The notes below the pieces were generated by a model. The model was not told the DNA's origin and did no database searches. It worked only from the letters and a program-made list of their open reading frames with translations. The translations under genes were made by a program, and so were the position numbers. This document shows positions 1-7,491 of a stretch of 10,070 nucleotides of DNA, piece by piece. Numbering within the stretch: the first letter of the stretch is position 1; each line of letters starts with the position of its first letter. The DNA is taken from contig DKXD01000047.1 in assembly GCA_002492075.1 (NCBI GenBank), forward strand, positions 1,037 through 11,106, read 5' to 3'. The DNA comes from Ruminococcaceae bacterium UBA7135. Lineage in GTDB: Bacteria; Bacillota; Clostridia; Oscillospirales; Ruminococcaceae.

Positions 1-902
1 CCCGGACCGTTCACCGCGCAGCCCATAACGGCAACCTTTATGGGCTTGTCCACTCCGCGCAGCATATCCTCCACTTCTCTCGCAAGTCGGATAAGGTCGA
101 TCTTTGTTCTTCCGCAAGTTGGGCAGGAAACGATCTCCGCGCCGCCGCCCATTCCGCATACTTTAAGTATATCTTTTGCGGCATAAACTTCTCGAAGAGG
201 ATCTGCGGTAAGCGATACGCGTATAGTTTCGCCTATGCCGTCGCACAGCAGCGAGCCTATCCCTACAGAAGATTTTATAATCCCCATTCGCTCCGTTCCC
301 GCTTCGGTAACTCCAAGATGAAGCGGATAAGACGTTTTTTCCGCCAGCATCCTATAAGCGGCTATCGTAAGTTTAACGTCCGAAGATTTGATACTAATGA
401 CAATATCGTCAAAGTCACATTCTTGAAGCAGCTTAACATGATTTAACGCGCTTTCCACAAGAGCTTCGGGAGTAGGCTTGCCGTACTTCGCCAGTAACTC
501 CTTTTCCAAAGAGCCGCCGTTTACTCCAATGCGTATCGGAACTTCGTTTTTGCGGCAAGCGTCCGCCACTTTGCGAACGTTCTCCGCGCTGCCGATATTA
601 CCGGGATTTATGCGAATTTTATCAACGCCCGCTTCAACGCACGCCAGCGCTATTTTGTAATCGAAGTGGATATCAGCGACTATAGGAACATTCACCGCAT
701 TTTTTAAAGCCGTGATAAGCGGAACGTCCTCAACTCTCGGCACGGCGGCGCGAATTATCTCGCAGCCCGCTTTTTCAAGAGTTTTAGCTTGCTCTACACT
801 CTTAGGGATATTCTCGGCGGGAACGTTCAGCATAGACTGCACGTATATTTTTCCGCCCCCAAACTCCAAAGCCCCGATCCTTACTTTTTTTACATTCCTC
901 AC
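1..902 (-). CDS. ispG: 4-hydroxy-3-methylbut-2-en-1-yl diphosphate synthase (HMBPP synthase), C-terminus beyond the window
   Basis: IspG converts the cyclic diphosphate MEcPP to HMBPP in the cytosol, the next-to-last MEP pathway step, using a [4Fe-4S] cluster. I translated 300 residues; the frame stays open to base 1. A barrel-like N-terminal part is followed by CPTCGR (C260, C263) and MGCAVNGP (C295), matching the cluster cysteines of the family. The fourth cluster ligand, the glutamate of NGPGE, falls just outside the window. About 50 residues are missing compared with the usual 350-370; this is an edge effect, not a break. The start is GTG at 902: GGGAGG at 912-917 lies 9 bases upstream, and the nearby ATG (893-895) is out of frame and runs straight into a stop. 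The GTG overlaps the rseP stop by 4 bases (GTGA), which suggests translational coupling. Confidence 0.95.
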   Translation of the reverse strand, partial: MRNVKKVRIGALEFGGGKIYVQSMLNVPAENIPKSVEQAKTLEKAGCEIIRAAVPRVEDVPLITALKNAVNVPIVADIHFDYKIALACVEAGVDKIRINPGNIGSAENVRKVADACRKNEVPIRIGVNGGSLEKELLAKYGKPTPEALVESALNHVKLLQECDFDDIVISIKSSDVKLTIAAYRMLAEKTSYPLHLGVTEAGTERMGIIKSSVGIGSLLCDGIGETIRVSLTADPLREVYAAKDILKVCGMGGGAEIVSCPTCGRTKIDLIRLAREVEDMLRGVDKPIKVAVMGCAVNGP

Positions 903-1969
903 GCTGCAAAGCCTCCCGTAAACAGCTTAATAATGTCATTAAACGTCACTACCACCATAAGAACCATCATCAAAAGCATTCCTACAGCGTGAATGTTTGC
1001 TTCTACTTCGGGTTTTACGGGCTTTCGGCGGATAAGCTCAATAAGCAGGAAAATAAACCGGGCGCCATCCAACGCGGGTATCGGCAGCAGATTAAACACA
1101 CCGACGTTTATCGTGATAAGCGTTATGATATACAGCAAGTCCTCAAGCGACATTGTTTTTACCGCGTCCGAGATCACCGTGCCTACGCCGATAGGTCCGG
1201 AAAGATCGTTTAAACCGTACTTGCCTCGGATCATATCAAACAAAGTCATAATGATTATTCGTGCCGTAGAACAGCTTTCGCGCCAGCCTTGCTTTATCAC
1301 CAAGCCGAATGTCTTTTCCTTTGCCAATATCGCAAAGTCATAGTGTATATTCGCAGAACCATCCTCGTTTTCCGTTGTCACAAACTCAACTCCGGGGATA
1401 TCGATCACCTCGCCGTTTCGCATAACCCTAAAGTCGAAGACCATATTTCCCTTGTCGTTGCGTTCGCCGCTTGTCTGAAGCTTATAGCTTATATCTCTGT
1501 CGGTGAACACGCGCATACCCTCGACGCTTATAATTTCATCGCCGGGATGCAAATACTCGCTTGTTACGCTGTTTTCTTCAAAAGAGTGAATGATCGTTGT
1601 GGGTACAGAGTCCATACTGCATACCATAATAACAGCTACGATAAGTCCCAGAATAAGATTCATAAGCGGTCCCGCAAGAATAACGATCATTCGCTGCCAT
1701 ACGGGACGAGCGTTAAACGCTCTGGGATTTTCGGCGATCTCTTCCTCGGTCGCGCCCCCGTCCTCGCCCTCAAAAGCGCAAAAACCTCCTATCGGTATCG
1801 CGCGCAAGGTATACAGAGTCTCCTTTCCCTGTTTTTTCAGCAATTTCGGACCCATTCCAAGCGCAAACTCTTTAACATATATACCGCACGCCTTCGCGGC
1901 GATAAAATGCCCGAATTCGTGCAGCAGAATTATCACGCAAAAGACCAGTATAGCTATAACTATCGACAT
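899..1969 (-). CDS. rseP: RIP-type membrane zinc metalloprotease RseP/RasP (site-2 protease, M50)
   Basis: This is an intramembrane protease that cleaves membrane-anchored anti-sigma factors and leftover signal peptides. The 356-residue product is of normal size. The first membrane helix carries the zinc motif HEFGH at residues 17-21. A second hydrophobic segment lies at about 92-118, a PDZ domain at about 120-210, and the third metal-ligand motif NLLPIPALDG at 293-302 (D301), followed by a last helix near 330-350. The usual LDGG reads LDGA here, a small change outside the ligand residue. GGGAGG lies 4 bases before the ATG, and the gene starts 12 bases after the dxr stop. Its end overlaps the ispG start. 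No anti-sigma factor gene is visible nearby, so its substrate cannot be inferred. Confidence 0.95.
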   Translation of the reverse strand: MSIVIAILVFCVIILLHEFGHFIAAKACGIYVKEFALGMGPKLLKKQGKETLYTLRAIPIGGFCAFEGEDGGATEEEIAENPRAFNARPVWQRMIVILAGPLMNLILGLIVAVIMVCSMDSVPTTIIHSFEENSVTSEYLHPGDEIISVEGMRVFTDRDISYKLQTSGERNDKGNMVFDFRVMRNGEVIDIPGVEFVTTENEDGSANIHYDFAILAKEKTFGLVIKQGWRESCSTARIIIMTLFDMIRGKYGLNDLSGPIGVGTVISDAVKTMSLEDLLYIITLITINVGVFNLLPIPALDGARFIFLLIELIRRKPVKPEVEANIHAVGMLLMMVLMVVVTFNDIIKLFTGGFAA

Positions 1970-1981
1970 ATTTCCTCCCGT

Positions 1982-3130
1982 TTATTTGGAGTATCCAAAC
2001 CTTTTCATAACATATTCTTCGGCTGCCTTTTGAGTATCAAGCAGATCATAAAGTGTTGGTTTTTCTATAAATTTTATATTCTCAATAGCTTCAGATACCG
2101 TTTCTCCGATATCAAGGAAGCGTATTTTATCCTCAAGAAACAGCCGTACCGAGGCTTCGTTAGCGCAGTTTAACGCGCAAGGGACATTCCCGCCCCTTGC
2201 TATCGCTTTCTTTGCAGCCGCAAGGCACACGAATGTCTCCTCGTCGGGCTTGGCAAACGTAAGCTCCCCGATCTCCGCCAGTGAGAACTTCTTCGCGGGA
2301 CATTCCAGCCGTTCGGGATAAGTCAGCGCATATTGTATCGGCAAACGCATATCAGCGCTGCCAAGCTGCGCTATTATCGCTCCGTCAAGAAACTCCACCG
2401 CCGAGTGTATCACGCTCTGCCGCTGAACCACTATTTCGATCTCCTCGGGCTTCGCGCCGAACAGCCACACAGCCTCTATATGCTCCAAGCCCTTGTTCAT
2501 AAGCGTGGCGCTGTCTATCGTGATCTTGTTGCCCATATCCCAGTTCGGGTGAGCAAGCGCCTGCTCTTTAGTGACGGCGGCAAGCTCTGCGCGTGTTTTT
2601 CCGAAGAACGGTCCGCCCGACGCTGTGAGTATGATCTTTGAGAAACGATTTTCACCCGCGCCCTGCAAACATTGGAAAATCGCCGAGTGTTCGCTGTCAA
2701 TAGGTATAAGGCTCACTTTGTAACGCTGCGCCGCGTCGATCACAAGATTTCCGCCCGCGACCAACGTTTCTTTATTTGCAAGAGCGACATCGTTGCCCGC
2801 TTTTATTGCGGAAAGAGTAGGAACAAGCCCCGCCATTCCCACTATCGCGTTTACTATCTTGCAGCCCGGCAAAGCTGCGACTTCGCACAGCCCTTTTTCG
2901 CCCGCAAGGACTTTCACGCTCGTATCCAAAAGGCGCTGCTTTAAGTCGCCGAAAAGCGAATCGTCCGCAATAACGGCGTATTCGGGCATAAACTCACGCG
3001 CTTGCTGTTCAAGAAGCTCGACGTTGTTGTTAGCGCACAACGCTCTCACTGCTATATTATGCGCCTTGCACACTTCTAATGTCTGCTTGCCTATCGAACC
3101 CGTAGAACCCAACAATACTATTGTATCCAT
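1982..3130 (-). CDS. dxr: 1-deoxy-D-xylulose 5-phosphate reductoisomerase
   Basis: Dxr rearranges and reduces DXP to 2-C-methyl-D-erythritol 4-phosphate with NADPH and a divalent metal, the committed step of the MEP pathway. The protein is 382 residues, normal for the family. The NADPH-binding loop GSTGSIG is at residues 8-14. The metal ligands are D145 and E147 (in DSEHS) and E216 (in MNKGLE), with the PNWDMG substrate loop at 195-200. I place the start at the ATG at 3130 because DXR proteins begin within a few residues of the GSTGSIG strand; GGGG lies a few bases upstream. An in-frame ATG at 3163 and one at 3187 would add 11 or 19 residues with no counterpart I know. The gene follows an unusually long 140-base gap after cdsA and precedes rseP by 12 bases. 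Confidence 0.95.
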   Translation of the reverse strand: MDTIVLLGSTGSIGKQTLEVCKAHNIAVRALCANNNVELLEQQAREFMPEYAVIADDSLFGDLKQRLLDTSVKVLAGEKGLCEVAALPGCKIVNAIVGMAGLVPTLSAIKAGNDVALANKETLVAGGNLVIDAAQRYKVSLIPIDSEHSAIFQCLQGAGENRFSKIILTASGGPFFGKTRAELAAVTKEQALAHPNWDMGNKITIDSATLMNKGLEHIEAVWLFGAKPEEIEIVVQRQSVIHSAVEFLDGAIIAQLGSADMRLPIQYALTYPERLECPAKKFSLAEIGELTFAKPDEETFVCLAAAKKAIARGGNVPCALNCANEASVRLFLEDKIRFLDIGETVSEAIENIKFIEKPTLYDLLDTQKAAEEYVMKRFGYSK

Positions 3131-3270
3131 AGTTACCCCGCTTATTTCTTCAAATTTCCGCATCTGCCCTTGACTTTTACCGCCCAATGCGGAATAAAGC
3201 CGAAATGCGGCAGCTTTCGCTCCCTATCGACAAAATCACCCATTCGGTTGTCGAATGGGGACCGTGCATA
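3131..3270 (-). other. Structured 140-base gap between cdsA and dxr
   Basis: This is the only long gap in a unit whose other junctions run from a 4-base overlap to 21 bases. Just after the cdsA stop is a perfect 8-base-pair stem with a 5-base loop (3239-3246 with 3252-3259, CCCATTCG/CGAATGGG). Part of the same arm can instead pair with 3227-3233 (TCGACAA/TTGTCGA, 7 pairs, plus CCC/GGG beyond a mismatch and a bulge), so two exclusive folds are possible. Nearer dxr, the minus strand has two CCGCATT copies and one ATGCGG able to pair with either. There is no U-tract after the stems and no convincing promoter. It could be an inserted dispersed repeat, a processing site or a cis-acting RNA; the sequence does not decide. 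Confidence 0.5.
3239..3259 (-). repeat. Perfect inverted repeat (8-bp stem, 5-base loop)
   Basis: CCCATTCG at 3239-3246 is the exact reverse complement of CGAATGGG at 3252-3259. It begins 11 bases after the cdsA stop on the transcribed strand. It lacks a following U-run, so it is a poor intrinsic terminator. It could protect the 3' end of the upstream message or mark an inserted repeat. Confidence 0.6.
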
Positions 3271-4101
3271 TTACATAACCGGTGACAGAAAACTAAACAC
3301 CATGTAAATAAATGGAGCGACAAACAACACGCTGTCGAACCTATCAAGTATCCCTCCGTGACCCGGCATAATGTTGCCGAAATCCTTGATGCTGTACTGA
3401 CGCTTTATAACCGACATGGAAAGATCTCCCAGAACCCCAAGTACGGAAGCCACCATTCCAACAGGAATGATTACCGCGTAATTCATCTTCAAAGTGCTCG
3501 GCAGCACGAGATTGTAAACAAGACATTGGATAGTTACAGCAACGCCTACTGTCAAAATACCGCCGATCATTCCCTCAACGGTCTTTTTGGGGCTTATTTC
3601 GGGGCAAAGCTTGTGCTTACCGAGAAACGTTCCGACAAAGAACGCTCCCGAATCTCCCAGCCAAGCGCAAAAAAGAAGATACACCAGCAAAAAAACTCCG
3701 GGCAGATAATCTTCATACAAATTCCGTGTCGAAATAATGCAGCTAAGAGCCATGGGAATTATGAAAGTCGCGGCGCCGCAGCAAGCAACGTCAACAAAAG
3801 TTACCGACTTATGACCGAACAGCATCGTACACGACAATATCATAGCCAGAAACAGAAACGCCATAAACCTATAAGGTTTTAGCTGTTCAATAACGATAAG
3901 CGACGGCACCGCTAAAGCGAATATCACGCAGAACCAAGTAAGAAACTTATGCTTGTCGCACTTCACCGCGTGAATAAGCTCCCACACGCCTATTGCAGAA
4001 AATACCGATATCAGTCCAAGATAAACGTAGAAGTTATCCAACACCAGCGCGGTTACTCCGATAACTACTCCCACAGCCGCGGATATAATTCTTTTGAGCA
4101 T
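3271..4101 (-). CDS. cdsA: Phosphatidate cytidylyltransferase (CDP-diacylglycerol synthase)
   Basis: CdsA makes CDP-diacylglycerol from phosphatidic acid and CTP in the membrane, the branch point for bacterial phospholipids. The 276-residue protein is strongly hydrophobic with about eight likely membrane segments. Near the C-terminus, residues 230-256 match the whole family signature: SVIKR, then KDFGNIMPGHGG, then DRFD. The last pieces include the aspartates thought to hold the catalytic metals. Length is normal (about 260-285). The start ATG is preceded by AAAGGGG with 5 bases spacing, 21 bases after the uppS stop. The unit is less tightly packed after this gene, where a stem-loop and 140-base gap follow. 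Confidence 0.95.
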   Translation of the reverse strand: MLKRIISAAVGVVIGVTALVLDNFYVYLGLISVFSAIGVWELIHAVKCDKHKFLTWFCVIFALAVPSLIVIEQLKPYRFMAFLFLAMILSCTMLFGHKSVTFVDVACCGAATFIIPMALSCIISTRNLYEDYLPGVFLLVYLLFCAWLGDSGAFFVGTFLGKHKLCPEISPKKTVEGMIGGILTVGVAVTIQCLVYNLVLPSTLKMNYAVIIPVGMVASVLGVLGDLSMSVIKRQYSIKDFGNIMPGHGGILDRFDSVLFVAPFIYMVFSFLSPVM

Positions 4102-4122
4102 AAACGCCCCTTTCCGACCGAG

Positions 4123-4827
4123 CTATATTCCGCCAAATCTGCGGGAACGCCCCGCGTACTCTTGGATCGCATATTCCAGGTCTTTTTTCTTAAAATCGGG
4201 CCAAAGCACGTCCATAAAGACAAACTCCGCATACGCCGCCTGCCATATAAGGAAATTGGATAAACGCTGCTCGCCGCTGGGTCGTATCACCAAGTCAAGC
4301 GGAGGAAATTCACTTGTATAAAGCCGCTTTTCGATTAAGTCCTCGGTGATATCCTCCGGACGCATTTCACCCAAGACGCATTTTGCCGCAAGTTCCCTCG
4401 CCGCTTTGGCGATCTCGGCTCTGCCGCCGTAGTTTAGCGCCACGCCCGCAATAAAATCCGTATACTGCTTGGAATCCTCCATTATATCTAAAAGCTCGGT
4501 TCGTATGTCCTCGTCAAACGCTGTCAGTTCGCCGATAAAGACAAACCGCACGTTCTCACGAGCCATTTCCCGAATGTCCTTTATATACTGACGCAGAAGA
4601 TTCATTATCCCCTTTACCTCGTCCTCAGGACGTTTCCAGTTCTCTGTTGAAAACGCATAGAATGTCGCCGCGCGAATTCCCAACTCGCGGCACCAGTTTA
4701 TCGTTTTCTTGAACACCGCCGCGCCCTGCTTGTGTCCGAAATTACGTGGCATTGCGCGTTTTTTCGCCCAGCGCCCGTTTCCGTCCATAATAAAGCCGAT
4801 ATGACTCGGTACATTTGTTTCGTTCAT
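4123..4827 (-). CDS. uppS: Undecaprenyl diphosphate synthase (cis-prenyltransferase)
   Basis: UppS adds eight isopentenyl units in cis to farnesyl diphosphate, giving the C55 carrier for peptidoglycan and other wall polymers. The 234-residue protein has the family landmarks: FIMDGNGRWA with catalytic D15, STENW at 60-64, and RPSGEQR at 182-188 for diphosphate and magnesium binding (most relatives have RTSGEQR; Pro replaces Thr here). The start is ATG at 4827, sharing one base with the frr stop (TGATG), which suggests coupling by re-initiation. A TTG directly upstream (4830) is in frame but less likely. The MEP genes dxr and ispG lie downstream in the same unit and supply its substrate pathway. 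Confidence 0.95.
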   Translation of the reverse strand: MNETNVPSHIGFIMDGNGRWAKKRAMPRNFGHKQGAAVFKKTINWCRELGIRAATFYAFSTENWKRPEDEVKGIMNLLRQYIKDIREMARENVRFVFIGELTAFDEDIRTELLDIMEDSKQYTDFIAGVALNYGGRAEIAKAARELAAKCVLGEMRPEDITEDLIEKRLYTSEFPPLDLVIRPSGEQRLSNFLIWQAAYAEFVFMDVLWPDFKKKDLEYAIQEYAGRSRRFGGI

Positions 4828-5381
4828 CAAATAGCCATTATTTCCTTATCTTTTTCCTCACCGATCTTGTCGATCTTCTCAACGAACTTATCGGTCAGCT
4901 TCTGAATATCCTTTTCCGCTTCCTTAACATCGTCCTCGGTGATCTCGTTCGCCTTTTTCTTTGACTTAATCTTGTCCATCGCGTCGCGGCGAACGTTACG
5001 CACAGCGACCTTGCTCTCCTCGCAGATCTTTGACACCTGCTTGCAAAGCTCCTTACGCCTGTCCTCGGTAAGTTGTGGGAACGCTATTCTCAGCACTCTG
5101 CCGTCGTTCGTGGGATTTATTCCGAGATCGGACGCCTGAATAGCCTTTTCGATAGGCTTCAGCTGCGAAGCGTCATACGGCTGAACGACAAGTATTCTCG
5201 CCTCCGCCACGGAAACGCTTGCCATCTGGTTTATCGGCGTGGGCGCGCCGTAGTAATCCACTGTGATCCTATCAAGTACAGTGGGATTTGCTCTGCCCGC
5301 ACGGATAGTGCCAAGCTCACTTTCCAAAGCGTTTATGCACTTGTTCATTCTCTCTTTAGTATTATCAAGAACTTCTTTCAT
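4827..5381 (-). CDS. frr: Ribosome recycling factor
   Basis: RRF, with EF-G, splits the post-termination ribosome and frees mRNA and tRNA. The product is 184 residues, the standard size of about 185. Landmarks are the N-terminal helix, RAGRANP at residues 28-34, the middle beta-rich domain II and the long charged C-terminal helices that complete the three-helix bundle. The frame stays open upstream to 5450, but the start is set at the ATG at 5381 by family length and by AGGAG (5389-5393) 7 bases upstream. That site overlaps the last codons and stop of pyrH, leaving a 4-base gap between the two genes. pyrH-frr adjacency is widely conserved in bacteria. Confidence 0.97.
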   Translation of the reverse strand: MKEVLDNTKERMNKCINALESELGTIRAGRANPTVLDRITVDYYGAPTPINQMASVSVAEARILVVQPYDASQLKPIEKAIQASDLGINPTNDGRVLRIAFPQLTEDRRKELCKQVSKICEESKVAVRNVRRDAMDKIKSKKKANEITEDDVKEAEKDIQKLTDKFVEKIDKIGEEKDKEIMAI

Positions 5382-5385
5382 AATA

Positions 5386-6114
5386 TTACTCCTCTTTCGG
5401 TTTATGTTTTGTAACGAGCGTTCCGATCTGCTTGCCGATAACAGCGTCATAGATGTTATCGGGGCGGTGAAGATCGAAAACTATAATAGGAATATTGTTG
5501 TCGGTGCTTATTGAAGCCGCTGTGCTGTCCATTACCTGCAGCCGCTTAACAAGTACCTCATGATGAGTGATAACATCATACTTCACAGCATCGGAGAACT
5601 TCTTGGGGTCTTTATCATATATTCCGTCTACCATAGTCGCCTTGAGAATAACGTCCGCTTTGAGTTCCGCCGCGCGAAGAGCCGCCGCGCTGTCTGTCGA
5701 AAAGAACGGGTTGCCGGTTCCGCATCCGAAAATCACAATGCGACCTTTCTCCATGTGCCGCAGCGCTTTTCCCAGTATAAACGGCTCCGCCACCTGCTGC
5801 ATAGTAATCGCGGTCTGCACGCGCACCGTAGCGCCAAGCTCTTCCAACACGTCAGCCACAGCAAGCGCGTTCATAGCGGTCGCCAACATTCCGATATGGT
5901 CTCCTCTGGCGCGGTCGGTGGTCTTGTCGTCTCTGCCTCTCCAGAAATTTCCTCCTCCGACAACGATCCCTATCTGCGCACCCGCATCGGCAGTCTTTTT
6001 GATACTCATGCAAATATTCTCGATAGTCGGAAAATCCAGACCCATATCCTTGTCGCCCGCCAGCGCCTCGCCGCTAAGCTTCAGCAATATGCGTTTATAC
6101 TTCAACTCACTCAT
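5386..6114 (-). CDS. pyrH: Uridylate kinase (UMP kinase)
   Basis: PyrH phosphorylates UMP to UDP in the cytosol, the entry to all UTP and CTP pools; the bacterial enzyme is a hexamer of the amino acid kinase fold. The 242-residue product shows KLSGE at 12-16, the glycine loop GGGNFWRG at 53-60, the GTGNPFFSTDSAAALRA nucleotide signature at 132-148 and DGIYDKDP at 163-170. Length matches the family (about 235-245). GAGGAGGAA precedes the ATG, 17 bases after the hom stop. In many Firmicutes tsf comes just before pyrH; here hom takes that place and no rpsB or tsf is in the window. Confidence 0.97.
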   Translation of the reverse strand: MSELKYKRILLKLSGEALAGDKDMGLDFPTIENICMSIKKTADAGAQIGIVVGGGNFWRGRDDKTTDRARGDHIGMLATAMNALAVADVLEELGATVRVQTAITMQQVAEPFILGKALRHMEKGRIVIFGCGTGNPFFSTDSAAALRAAELKADVILKATMVDGIYDKDPKKFSDAVKYDVITHHEVLVKRLQVMDSTAASISTDNNIPIIVFDLHRPDNIYDAVIGKQIGTLVTKHKPKEE

Positions 6115-6131
6115 CGCACTTCCTCCTCAAA

Positions 6132-7373
6132 TCAATAATCCAGAACACGAATCCTAGCAGTGACCTCCGCGCTTTCCGCCATTTTACCGCAGGCGTCAAC
6201 AGCTTCCTTTTCGCTCATAACACCCGTCACGAACGCAAGCTCATTTTCGGGCTGATTTTTTGAGGACAAATACTCAACGTTTCCAAATACCTCCTTAACA
6301 CTCGCCTTGGCAGCGTCCGCGTTTTTGGCTGTGAGCCTGATGTAGTTCCCGCACATAAAACGCTCGAAAGGACGAACAAAGCTTTGGTCGCTGTCCGACC
6401 ACGTAAGCGAACGGCTTGTATCGGAATGTTTCACAGCCGATACGATATCGCTCACCACCGCGGAAGCCGTAGGCAGCTTGCCTGCGCCCTTTCCGTAGAA
6501 CACCACGTCTCCCGTGGCGTCCCCGCGAACCAAGATCGCGTTGAACACATCGTTTACTCCCGCAAGCTGGCTTTCGTCCTTGATGACCGCAGGGAACACT
6601 CCGATAGATATCTCGTCGTTGTCCTCACGGCGTGCGCAGCCGATAAGCTTTATTTTTGCGCCGAAGCTCTCCATATATTCAACGTCACGAAGCGTTACTT
6701 TCGTAATGCCCTCGGTGTGTACATTATCGGGATAAACGTGTCTCCCGAACGCCAAAGACGCCAGTATGCATATCTTTCGGCAAGCGTCTATGCCCTCTAC
6801 ATCGGCGGTAGGATCGTGCTCGGCATAGCCAAGCTCCTGTGCTATTTTAAGCGCGTCGGCAAAATCCATGCCTTCGCGTATCATTTTAGTCAATATGAAG
6901 TTGGTCGTGCCGTTTAGTATGCCTGCTATCTCGTCTATCTCGTTCGCTTCAAGACACGCGTGGATAGGCTTGATTATCGGGATACCGCCGCCAACGCTCG
7001 CTTCAAAGAAGAAGTTTACGTTCTTTTCCTTGGCGATAGCCAGAAGCTCCGCGCCCTTTGCGGCTACCAGCTCTTTGTTGGAGGTAACGACGCTCTTTCC
7101 CGCTTCCAAAGCCGATTTAACATACCCGTAAGAATATTTCAGACCTCCGATGACCTCCGCGATAACTCCGACCTCGGGATCGTTCAGGATAATGTTGAAA
7201 TCCTTGACGAATTTATCGGCATACGGGCTGTCGGGAAAGTCCCGAACATCAAGTATATACTTGATATCCAGCGGTTCCCCCGCCTTTTTTTCCAGATTTT
7301 CCTTATTTTTATAGAACACCTCGACCGTACCCGAGCCAACCACTCCATAGCCGAGGACAGCTATTTTAGCCAT
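6132..7373 (-). CDS. hom: Homoserine dehydrogenase, with C-terminal ACT domain
   Basis: Hom reduces aspartate semialdehyde to homoserine with NAD(P)H, the step leading to threonine and methionine. The protein is 413 residues. The dinucleotide-binding loop GYGVVGSG is at 8-15, TSNK with a conserved lysine at K100, LNGTTNF at 153-159, and the active-site block GYAEHDPTADVEG at 182-194 running on to K200 (E185, D191, D196 and K200 match the catalytic set known from yeast). Residues about 342-410 look like an ACT domain, the usual site of threonine feedback. The frame is open to 7445, but that start lies upstream of the promoter; the ATG at 7373 with AAAGGA upstream fits the family N-terminus. 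It is the first gene of the unit and is followed by pyrH. Confidence 0.95.
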   Translation of the reverse strand: MAKIAVLGYGVVGSGTVEVFYKNKENLEKKAGEPLDIKYILDVRDFPDSPYADKFVKDFNIILNDPEVGVIAEVIGGLKYSYGYVKSALEAGKSVVTSNKELVAAKGAELLAIAKEKNVNFFFEASVGGGIPIIKPIHACLEANEIDEIAGILNGTTNFILTKMIREGMDFADALKIAQELGYAEHDPTADVEGIDACRKICILASLAFGRHVYPDNVHTEGITKVTLRDVEYMESFGAKIKLIGCARREDNDEISIGVFPAVIKDESQLAGVNDVFNAILVRGDATGDVVFYGKGAGKLPTASAVVSDIVSAVKHSDTSRSLTWSDSDQSFVRPFERFMCGNYIRLTAKNADAAKASVKEVFGNVEYLSSKNQPENELAFVTGVMSEKEAVDACGKMAESAEVTARIRVLDY

Positions 7374-7416
7374 AACGCCAACATTCCTTTCAATTATATT
7401 TACACTTATCCTATTT

Positions 7417-7445
7417 ATTATATCACATATCGGTAAATTTTTCAA
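7417..7445 (-). promoter_or_regulatory. Sigma-A promoter of the hom-pyrH-frr-uppS-cdsA-dxr-rseP-ispG unit
   Basis: On the minus strand, the -35 TTGAAA (7440-7445) is separated by exactly 17 bases from a consensus -10 TATAAT (7417-7422). The -10 is preceded by TGTGA, that is, the TRTGn extension of Gram-positive promoters. A start of transcription near 7410 would give a leader of about 37 bases before the hom ATG at 7373. The leader shows no T-box or riboswitch-like fold. A T-rich stretch upstream (7451-7463) may act as an UP element as well as a terminator tail. Confidence 0.85.
7421..7431 (-). repeat. TATCACATATC, copy 1 (hom promoter)
   Basis: This 11-mer overlaps the -10 and its TRTG extension in the hom promoter. 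The identical 11-mer occurs exactly 60 bases further upstream (7481-7491), and its first 10 bases recur in the glgA promoter (9999-10008). Confidence 0.7.
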
Positions 7446-7450
7446 GGGTT

Positions 7451-7486
7451 AAAAACAAAAAAAGTGAAATTTACCTAAATTATCAC
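7451..7486 (-). terminator. Rho-independent terminator after the DUF2871 gene
   Basis: On the minus strand the stem GUGA-(U)-AAUUU pairs with AAAUUUCAC (7464-7486, nine pairs with one bulged U, four- to six-base loop). It is followed at once by seven U, one G and five U (7451-7463). The stem is AU-rich but the U-tract is strong. It ends the glgA-side transcript just before the hom promoter, whose -35 begins only 6 bases beyond the tract. Confidence 0.7.
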
Positions 7487-7491
7487 ATATC
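7481..7491 (-). repeat. TATCACATATC, copy 2 (terminator region)
   Basis: This is an exact copy of the 11-mer in the hom promoter, 60 bases away. Here it forms part of the terminator stem and of the neighbouring hairpin's 3' arm. A TGaTAATTT match to an extended -10 is present, but there is no -35 at the right distance, so I do not call a second promoter. Confidence 0.6.

Noticed and set aside
1289..2173. A 294-codon open frame on the plus strand opposite rseP and the end of dxr
   Set aside because: It is antisense to two clear genes, has no recognisable domain, and crosses the rseP/dxr boundary without any sign of its own signals.
3131..3187. N-terminal extension of Dxr by 19 residues
   Set aside because: The open frame allows it, but the extension has no family counterpart and the ATG at 3130 places the GSTGSIG loop at the normal distance.
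5382..5450. N-terminal extension of RRF by 23 residues
   Set aside because: It overlaps the end of pyrH, exceeds the family length, and a perfect AGGAG site serves the ATG at 5381.
7374..7445. N-terminal extension of Hom by 24 residues
   Set aside because: The extended start is at or upstream of the promoter and the expected transcription start, so it could not be translated from that transcript; ATG 7373 fits the family.
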